A DNA stretch of 13,332 nucleotides. Origin: Hymenopellis radicata (Eukaryota; Basidiomycota; Agaricomycetes; Agaricales; Physalacriaceae). This document shows positions 7,155 through 13,332 of the stretch, in pieces. The DNA lies in contig JADNRX010001171.1 in assembly GCA_015501595.1 (NCBI GenBank), positions 1-13,332 of the forward strand. Reading direction: 5' to 3'. Under the pieces are notes generated by a model. That model worked only from the letters and a program-made list of their open reading frames with translations, was not told where the DNA came from and did no database searches. Each line of letters begins with the position of its first letter. Within the stretch, counting starts at the first letter, position 1. Position numbers and translations under genes: made by a program.

Positions 7155-7349
7155 TTATGTGCTAGAAGGCCGAGGAATAAACTTGGCCATGAACGCGTTG
7201 AGCTCGGCTTACAGTGCAGGACGACCCTTGTCAGCGATTTCCTTCTCGAGATGAGCGCGAAACTTGTTGCAAAGGTTCAGGTTGTCGACATATGGTCCAG
7301 GTGAGACGGAGACACACTTTGAGTCATGGGCAATTTGCAGGCACCTTGA
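7155..7349 (-). pseudogene. C-terminal exon of an unidentified gene
   Basis: After a TCCTAG acceptor (7350) the minus strand reads SRCLQIAHDSKCVSVSPGPY, then VDNLNLCNKFRAHLEKEIAD and GRPAL. It meets a TAA at 7211-7209 and stays open (AELNAFMAKFIPRPSST) to a TAA at 7157-7155. The charged amphipathic sequence looks coding, but I do not recognise the family. The in-frame TAA overlaps a good donor: GTAAGC..TTCTAG would be a 51-nt intron, which would put the stop a codon or two after it. So this is either an intact last intron or a nonsense-mutated exon. No convincing upstream exon was found in 7360-7640, although an ATG-initiated 36-codon frame (MKCFARSIT) lies there. Confidence 0.35.
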
Positions 7350-7674
7350 CTAGGATAAGATAGATGTAGGTGGGAAGATGCACCGTATACTGGCGTGCAC
7401 TGGCCGGAAGACTACAGATATCGTGTTAATAGATGTCAACATGACAGAGAAATCGTAGCGATCTCCGCGCAGTCAAAGAATGCAATTCTGAGGTTGACAG
7501 AATGAAGGAGATTTGAGGGGGTGATTGATCTCGCGAAGCACTTCATCCTATCGGTCGGACCTCAGACAACCACCAAGGCTTGGACGATTTAAAGTGGCAC
7601 TGGAGCAAGGAAACAGAACAGTCTAAAGTTATCGGTTTTGAAAGTTTCTAAGTACAATCACGAGCGTAATTCAT

Positions 7675-8431
7675 CTACCAGTCATTGGAAGTGTACATTT
7701 TCAGATCACCGAAGGAATGAGTGCGAGGGATGGTGTACGCAGTGTCAGCGGGCGGGAGAATATCGGCTTCATATTCAGCATCTTCTGGAGAGGAGGCTGG
7801 AGGGTAGAAAGACGCATAGAAATAGTCTGGAGAAGCGGAAGTAACTGATATGTGTTCGTATGCTGAGAGAGCAGTATGAGCTGCGCCGAGCTGAGCCTCG
7901 AGATACGCTGTGTTTTGTTGAGATTGAGCGAGCAGAGAAAACAGACATGCTTCGTTGGCGCGCGACTGGGAGAGCAGATCCTTCAAGGTGCTTGCTTCGT
8001 GTTCAGCGTCTAGAAGGGTATTGAGGAGGTGCTTCTCAAGTTGTCTCTGCGCCGCAATATCCGGACGATTCTCTAAGGGAACGTCTTCCACATTGGAATC
8101 CCTACGATTCCATGTGTAAGCATCAGCATATAGGCGATGTATGACGGACGTACTGCGAACGAAATCCGGAATCAACGTGTGATGTTCTTTTGGGAGGAAT
8201 GTTCTCGTCGGTGAGCCTGATGATGATACGCATAAAATCGAGCAGATCGACTGAGGAATACTCTTACGTGACAAGAGTGTCGTATATTTGTTGATCAGCG
8301 CGGGCTATGCGAGAGGAACGAGGACCTATTTTCGTTGTAGACGCGTTGTGTTTAATGGACTCTGCGGGAAGATTCCTCTTAGCGACTTGCTGGACAGAAG
8401 GTGCGCGTATTTTGCGGTGCTTAAGGTGCAT
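7675..8431 (-). CDS. Hypothetical coiled-coil protein, two exons
   Basis: The exon pair 8431-8268 and 8152-7675 joins in frame into 213 residues, with a GTAAGA donor and TTCGCAG acceptor (intron 115 nt, long for this window). The first Met in frame is at 8431 (MHLKHRKIRAPSVQQV) and an in-frame TAA lies upstream, so the start is reasonable. The N-terminal part is basic and polar. The middle (about residues 80-130) is heptad-like and rich in A, L, Q and E (QRQLEKHLLNTLLDAEHEAS, LLAQSQQNTAYLEAQL), a likely coiled coil. The C terminus is Y/P/D-rich and ends KMYTSNDW. There is no known domain and no signal peptide or membrane helix. It resembles orphan basidiomycete proteins and is one of the few frames here without damage. 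A shorter intron (8267-8216) is possible but leads to an early stop. Confidence 0.55.
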
Positions 8432-8896
8432 CGGCGAGAGAAGAATATGCGTCGTATCAGAAGACGACTTGAGTACGAGTATGAGTGCCGGTACTTAACA
8501 TGAGATACGACGAGCAGACAACGCACCACATTGCTTAGAACGTCTTGAGCGCTACAAGCATGTTAAATTTTACGAAAGGACGACAGCCATATTTGAAAGG
8601 ACCTCTGTGTAGCAGCTGTAGGAATGGATTCTGATTTTGACATGGTTGAAAGAACGAAAGCGGATTGTGGCCGCCCGGGGCCGGCTTGGAAGGAAATTGA
8701 CCGGACCGGACTGCTTCGAACTCTTTTTAACTTCAACCAGCTTCATCCCAGGTTCGCACTCATTCCGTGCATCGACAAGCGTTAGACGCCGTCGTCTACT
8801 TACGACCTGCTGCTTCTCGCTGCCTCTTAGCCCAATTCTTGGCCAGACAATGCCACTGTCAAGTAAACGTTGAACTCTTCAATCTCTTTCAATCAG
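8432..8896. other. Intergenic region, no convincing gene
   Basis: This spacer lies upstream of the coiled-coil gene. A TTTAAAT-type core promoter element is not obvious. Small plus-strand frames exist, for example 8637-8873, basic and without motifs, but they have no support beyond being open. Confidence 0.35.
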
Positions 8897-9040
8897 CCCA
8901 TTATCGCCTGGGACTGTAAGGATGATGGATCAACCCTTTGTCAAAGACCTGAAGGTGCGAATGTGGGACGACCTCAACCATTTGGAAGCTCTTCCTCGAA
9001 CAACGGCACTGTGAAACCTGATCAATCCACGAGTTTTTAG
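8897..9040 (+). other. Exon-like open segment, frame undecided
   Basis: After a pyrimidine-rich stretch ending TTTCAATCAG (8896), two frames are both open and protein-like. One reads PIIAWDCKDDGSTLCQ then GANVGRPQPFGSSSSN and ends STSF at TAG 9038. The other reads VRMMDQPFVKDLKVRMWDDL then NHLEALPRTTAL. Upstream, NSWPDNATVK ends at a GTAAAC donor only 34 nt before, short for an intron. The cysteine-containing, Ser/Asn-rich first frame would suit a secreted protein, but I do not recognise it. Confidence 0.2.
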
Positions 9041-9282
9041 ATTGCTATCAGTATAGTGTATGGGTGAAGTACCATGGGCTCCTCAATCAACACGGGGGTT
9101 CCTAACAGGTATGTCTTAGTAACCGTAGTTCCAGTCGCTGAAAAAAATTGCTTGAAGGTGAGGCATTGGTGACGAGGCCAGACTGTGGGAAGTCGAAATG
9201 TCACCAACGCCACACAGTCAAAGTCCCTCCTACTGGATCACTATGTGGATTGGGTGGAGATGCACACTAGCCTCTCCGTGGG

Positions 9283-9420
9283 ATGAGAGAACTATTCGTG
9301 GTAAACGCGATCGCAGAGAAGGTGATCGTCGAAATACATATGCGCTACACGATCGAGGATCAGCCTGATATCAGCTCGGAGATTAACTGGAGAGTCAGGG
9401 AAGAGATCGATTGCGCATAG
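9283..9420 (+). CDS. Small ORF, 45 residues, unidentified
   Basis: ATG to TAG, 45 codons: MRELFVVNAIAEKVIVEIHM, then RYTIEDQPDISSEINWRVRE, ending EIDCA. The composition is balanced and amphipathic, unlike the neighbouring shadow frames, and a coding exon is plausible. The in-frame codons upstream hit a TAG at 9271. No splice context or family was found. Confidence 0.2.
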   Translation: MRELFVVNAIAEKVIVEIHMRYTIEDQPDISSEINWRVREEIDCA

Positions 9421-9555
9421 GGGGGAGAGAAATGTGCGACGGAGATGCGCGTAACGGTAATGATGAAGCCCATATCAGTGCAAGAACGTGTGATTCTCGC
9501 GTCTTAAGAGTATTGACGCGTCTTGCCAACACATTTTGTCTATCTGACTTGCTAA

Positions 9556-9783
9556 GAAAGACTTGGAAGAGACACGACTGGTAAGCCTTGCTGGAATGCT
9601 TACTCGCCACTTCAGGTAGTTGGCCGGTGGGACCCAAGCCACCGAACCCCGGACACTGCTTGCAGAAGTTTTTCTCACTCGTATGAGGGAACTGGAAGTT
9701 TACTAGACTTGAGACATTGCCCGAATGGCACAATTTATCTGAGGAGTATTACAATACCTGTGGCCTGGTGCACCTGTAGTTAA
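9556..9783 (+). other. Cys/Trp-containing open frame without a start
   Basis: A 75-codon open stretch between stops reads TTGKPCWNAYSPLQVVGRWD, then TACRSFSHSYEGTG and LRHCPNGTIYLRSITIPV, ending AWCTCS. It has five cysteines and several aromatic residues, but no ATG in frame, so it would need an upstream exon. The opposite strand is also open here (9395-9733), which weakens both readings. No family is recognised. Confidence 0.2.
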
Positions 9784-10245
9784 CAAAGCACGTGCTCCCT
9801 TTCAGAGGTTGCAAAGCAGCGGTACACGCTTCTGGCTTCTCATTATAAGCAATATACGAGTTAGGAATGGCTGATTGGGCTACGCCCTTAGTGATCGACT
9901 TGCTACACAAAACCTATAGGCGTATATGTAAAATTGTAGGCGCCCATTTGTAAGAGATTGATGATGTATAGTGCTTTGATCCTTCGATCGCGATCACACA
10001 TGCTCTCGTCTCGGGTGCGGGAGACTCTAAGTACCAAAGCAACCGCGTTTTTCCCTGTAAACCAGCGGATGGGAAGAGACGCAAAGGCCAATAAAGGATG
10101 GTGGCTGTGTTGGGCGCGTATTATGTCGTAGGGCCTCAGAATATAACAAGTCCAACACTGCAATTTGCCGGCCACCAGAGAGCGATCGATTTTCCATCAT
10201 CACTTTCAAGGAGAGAGGCGCCTCAAACGTCCAAAATACGCCCTG
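9784..10245. other. Region upstream of the WC-2-like gene
   Basis: No gene is recognised. An ATG-initiated frame at 10098 overlaps the start of the transcription factor in another frame (ending near 10388). The true 5' end of that gene, possibly with an upstream exon, probably lies in this stretch. Confidence 0.35.
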
Positions 10246-11895
10246 ATGCTCCCGCCCGCTGGTTATACTCGCTGCTATTGGGCGTTACTTTCACCGTCTC
10301 TCCAGTTCCTCTACCTCGATCCTGTCTTTCAAAGCCACCTTGCCAACCCCGACGCTTCTCCCAGCACCAGTGCAAAGGCCGCCGCTGATGTGCTCGTAGG
10401 CAAATCCCTCCTTGACTTTGTCCATCCCGACGAGCAGGGATCTGCAAAGACCGACCTGGGCAACGTGCTTGACTCCAAAACCCTGCATGGAAGTGTTACG
10501 CGCGTGCGCTTTGCCAGGCTCAACAAAATCCGCGCTGAACTGGGCTTCCCGCCATCGCCAGACACTTGGGCGGGAGCTGACAAGGTCGGCGTGACGGTGA
10601 CTACATGGCGGTCGACGTGGTCATCAATTGGGCAGCGGACGGTCTGGTATTATGCTTCATCACGCGATCGTAGACATCGACGCAGAGTCCGAAATGATCC
10701 AAACAAACGTGGTCCAATGGAGCAATTGGTGTGGTACGCCGGAATTAGGACAAGCACAGGTGCAGATGATGTATAGTCGGCTACTAGTATGCGGTGGAGA
10801 AGGCGCGGGGAGCGGAGCGCGGGTGTTCCAGATTCTAGCCAACGACGAGAGCAAAACGCATCTCATTTCGTGGCCGCCTGTGGACCATCGCCATCTCGCT
10901 CGTCTCGCTCACGACATTAATGTCGATACTGTCAATACCGATGCCAAGACCTCCTGCACCCGCCGCTTCAAAGCCGGCAACATGATTCCAGAGGTCGGCC
11001 ACGTCGAAAGCGTCTTTATCCCTCATGGTATCCTGCCCTCCTATTCAGTGTATATACTTTCTGACTAATACCCCCTTGTGCAGGCTCCATAATATTCGCC
11101 TGCCACAAAGTGGAACCCCCTAACCTCATGCTCCCTCATCCTACGACTACTACATTCCACCGAATCCGCTTCATACTCGTACCAGCCCCCATGGAACCGT
11201 GCCAACAACGGATCGTATTACGACCATCCACCTCCTCCTGCTCCTGGCCCATACAGCGGCTACAAACTCAATATAATCTACCGCCGCCAGAGATGAGGTT
11301 CCGCCACCGAGGAGGCGGGCATCGCCGACTCAGCAGCAGACCCCTAGCCCGACTAGTCAGAGCGCTCAAGGTTCCGGGGGCAGAGGCAATCGCCCTGCTG
11401 CATACTAAAGTGCACGTCCTGTAAAGCCACGACCTCGCCGGAATGGCGCAAGGGTCCGTCAGGACGAAGGAGCTGTGTAATGCATGCGGCCTCCGATATG
11501 CTCGGTCCCGCGCGAAGAAGGAAGGTGGTGGGGCAAAGTCGGGAGGGCGGCGCCAATGGGGGCAAGGTTCGGAGCAGCACCAGCGTCGCTGCCATGCGTC
11601 GGGAGGGTAGCGCCACGAGCAGCACTGCGGGAAAACAGACGGCGCCCAAGCGAGGGTGTCTTTGACAGCACCGCGTATCAAGGCCCTGCCTCACCACCTA
11701 TGATTATTATAGGGGCAGAGAGAGAGCCGCCAGATTCACGGACCCCCCTCCCAGCCGCCACGTCCGGATGACCGCTTCAAGGCCCCGCCTTACGATAGGC
11801 CGCCTTATGCCGCAGAATCTAGGGCATACCCTTCGGAAGGAGAGAGATTCTATCATCCCAGTCCTTTGGCATCGTACGAGCGTAGACGAGAGTAG
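10246..11895 (+). CDS. WC-2-like PAS/GATA zinc-finger transcription factor, many frameshifts
   Basis: The likely product is the White Collar-2 type partner of a blue-light receptor complex in the nucleus. PAS-region landmarks are LQFLYLDPVFQSHL, VGKSLLDFVHPDEQ, LHGSVTRVRF, MAVDVVINWAADGLVLCFI, VQWSNWCGTPEL, RVFQILANDESKT and DAKTSCTRRFKAGNMIPEVG, then VESVFIPHG. A 56-nt intron (11028-11083, GTATCC..TGCAG) follows, and exon 2 opens SIIFACHKVEPP. A low-complexity P/S/Y linker leads to a GATA finger: CTSCKATTSPEWRKGPSG at 11411 and CNACGLRYARSRAKKEGG at 11476. The finger is the fungal CX2C-X18-CX2C type once one base is restored near 11466. The tail ends ASYERRRE with TAG at 11893. One-base slips are needed near 10593 and 10661 and at about seven places in exon 2, nearly all of them one missing base. 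The start at 10246 is the first usable ATG; an upstream exon is possible. Corrected length is roughly 500 residues. Confidence 0.7.
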
Positions 11896-12366
11896 TTGTT
11901 CGCGTTGATTAAGGGTTCTAGCTCATTTTTCTTTTGTCTCTTGTAATTCTACTTTAAGTCCTCTATAGTCTCGTAGTCACTGTGAACCTTATACACATAA
12001 CAGAATCAGTCTTTTTTCTTTGGATTTTTTTCTTGTCCAGTTGAGGTCGTCAAGCGAGACCCTCCGCATCGACATGCGTCATACCCGTGTTTCAAACTGA
12101 GACATGTATCCGTTGCGGTGCTAATTCAGTCGCTGTGTCCACCACAAAAAGTCCTCTTGCGCAATCGATGGACAAAGAGCGCGGTCACAATCGATCAGTC
12201 GCGGGCCTCATGCTGGCAGATACTCATCACGACACAAGTATAATGCTGTCGCAGTTGTCAATGGAACTTCCATTTCATTCAATCAAGTACAAGAAGCGAG
12301 AAAGCCGACACTAGAAACGCAACCAAGTCACGTCGGTAGCTGGAATTTGACTCTCCGCGTCTTCTC
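11896..12366. other. 3' flank of the WC-2-like gene and spacer
   Basis: T-rich tracts (TTTTTCTTTTGTCTC at 11926, TTTTTTCTTTGG at 12011) follow the stop codon, as in a 3' UTR. A 75-codon GTG-initiated frame (12087-12314) has no motif support. Nothing else is recognised. Confidence 0.35.
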
Positions 12367-12672
12367 ATGAGCTCCCACCGTGTTATGCGTGGCGGACATG
12401 CGCTACAGTTGCTTCCGCTCGAGTGGTACCCGGTTGAGGTATACGAATCACCACGAGCAGAAGCAACTTCGCTTGTTGAAAGCGTCGTGTCCGGAACTAG
12501 TCAGGAGTCGCCTGAGTTGCCATCTCCGTTAATCGATGAGGAGCACTCATCAAGCCCACTTACCGCTCTGGACCTCTCTGGACGCGCGTCTCATAGCTAC
12601 GACCTTCCAACAATAGTTTGCGTCGCGAAATTCAAAAAGGGTCGGAAATGCCTTTCTTTTGATAATGCGTGA
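12367..12672 (+). CDS. Hypothetical protein, 101 residues
   Basis: ATG to TGA with 101 codons, beginning MSSHRVMRGGHALQLLPLEW. The protein is acidic and Ser/Pro/Glu-rich in the middle (SVVSGTSQESPELPSPLIDE) and has a basic end (VAKFKKGRKCLSFDNA). There are no signal peptide, membrane helix or known domain. The opposite strand is also partly open (12550-12753). It may be a short single-exon orphan, an exon of a larger gene, or chance. Confidence 0.35.
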   Translation: MSSHRVMRGGHALQLLPLEWYPVEVYESPRAEATSLVESVVSGTSQESPELPSPLIDEEHSSSPLTALDLSGRASHSYDLPTIVCVAKFKKGRKCLSFDNA

Positions 12673-12743
12673 ACAGTACCTGTACGTACTAAGAGGGTCG
12701 CAAGGCCACGAGTCTCGAAACCTGGCAATAAACGCGCGTGATT

Positions 12744-12974
12744 CTAGCCACAAGTATGACTCTGACCGAGTATGGATGATGCGCCTACCGAAGGGGTCCA
12801 GATAGTAGCACCTTCAGCCTCCGCAATTGCAACGTTGAAGTCATTAGCAGCAATATGAGTTCCGTCAGAAGTTAAAGGCACTCCACATATGCAACGTGAC
12901 ACAGTATTGGGAAGGTGTACGCCGACGTCGCCGCTGAGCGCTGAGCGGCTCAAGGAATTCGGTTCGGTGGTCAT
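12744..12974 (-). CDS. Hypothetical ORF or first exon
   Basis: The frame starts with an ATG at 12974 (MTTEPNSLSRSALSGDVGVH) and reads SRCICGVPLTSDGTHIAAND, then FNVAIAEAEGATIWTPS. The composition looks coding. A GTAGGC donor follows TPS near 12795, so this may be the first exon of a gene continuing leftwards; without splicing it ends at 12744. The family is not recognised. Confidence 0.35.
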   Translation of the reverse strand: MTTEPNSLSRSALSGDVGVHLPNTVSRCICGVPLTSDGTHIAANDFNVAIAEAEGATIWTPSVGASSILGQSHTCG

Positions 12975-13040
12975 GGTGTGTAGTGATCAACAAGCCTAGT
13001 AGCTTCAATCACAAAGGGTGCTTCCATCGAAGGAAGTAGA

Positions 13041-13274
13041 TTAGCCTTCCAATGTACACATCCACATGTCTGAGGGATAAAAAGGGGAAGCTGAATGAGT
13101 TTGGGAAAGCACTGCGAGGGTAGAGTCGAAGGAGCTAAGAAAGCACGGCTGCTTCGGACCTAATCGGAACACTCGCGTCTGGCCAAGTTCACCGCACGAA
13201 ATGTCTCTGGTTGAGGAGACTCCTGTGTTTAGATTGTTGTTGACTATATATACACAGGCATTGCTCGGACGCAT
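13041..13274 (-). other. Weak ORF, 77 residues
   Basis: ATG at 13274 (MRPSNACVYIVNNNLNTG) to a stop at 13041. A TATATA (13243-13248) falls inside the frame and could equally be a promoter element of the ORF starting at 12974. There is no motif support, so this is probably upstream sequence rather than a gene. Confidence 0.15.
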
Positions 13275-13332
13275 TGGCGAAGGTTTGACGGTCGATGCCA
13301 GTATAGTGCCCTATTTGATAACGGATGACGAT

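Noticed and set aside
9395..9733. 112-residue minus-strand frame with CxxC-like cysteines
   Set aside because: Considered as a zinc-binding protein, but the cysteine spacing matches no family I know, the C-terminal part is low-information, and the opposite strand is equally open.
11268..11697. Long minus-strand frames (114-137 residues) opposite the WC-2-like exon 2
   Set aside because: They are Pro/Arg/Ser-rich shadows of the GC-rich linker and zinc finger; the plus strand carries the recognisable GATA motif.
1..13332. CRISPR array, phage-like cluster, defence system or biosynthetic cluster
   Set aside because: No regularly spaced repeats, no bacterial-type operon, and no co-oriented enzyme set. 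The genes are unrelated fungal units with spliceosomal introns.

Overview
The window looks like a piece of a filamentous basidiomycete nuclear genome, probably an Agaricomycete. It has compact multi-exon genes with introns of about 47-66 nt and canonical GT..AG ends. It carries eukaryotic nuclear tRNAs with introns after base 37 and Pol III T-runs, a WC-2-like PAS/GATA zinc-finger factor, and fungal thioesterase-like and short-chain dehydrogenase (SDR) genes. The genus cannot be fixed from this sequence alone. I see no operons, CRISPR array, phage or defence cassette.

Layout. 1-720: a tRNA-Thr(AGU) gene with an apparent 4-nt intron, then a 333-bp TA-flanked foldback (MITE-like) element. 660-1340: open-frame remnants of an unidentified protein ending in a ~95-bp tandem duplication. 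1381-3678: two head-to-tail paralogues on the minus strand of a fungal thioesterase-like (double HotDog) family; the first is nearly complete, the second badly decayed. 3800-5240: a relic zone with a truncated SDR (plus), a truncated hexapeptide acetyltransferase (minus), and two copies of a ~55-67 bp dispersed repeat. 5419-5521: intron-containing tRNA-Pro(CGG). 5599-6860: an eight-exon minus-strand SDR of the retinol-dehydrogenase-like type. 7155-8431: a C-terminal exon of an unidentified gene and a two-exon coiled-coil protein. 8432-10245: mostly non-coding, with three short open frames that look coding but cannot be assigned. 10246-11895: a WC-2-like blue-light-response transcription factor on the plus strand. 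11896-13332: spacer and small hypothetical ORFs.

The strongest cross-cutting observation is that almost every recognisable multi-exon gene needs one or more frame corrections to read through. In most places exactly one base is missing, often in G/C runs. Splice sites and amino-acid motifs on both sides are well preserved. This may mean indel errors in the underlying assembly, or genuine decay; the second thioesterase and the 4334-5170 relics are truly degraded. The genes are independent transcription units and show no joint pathway. The only local relationship is the thioesterase tandem duplication.
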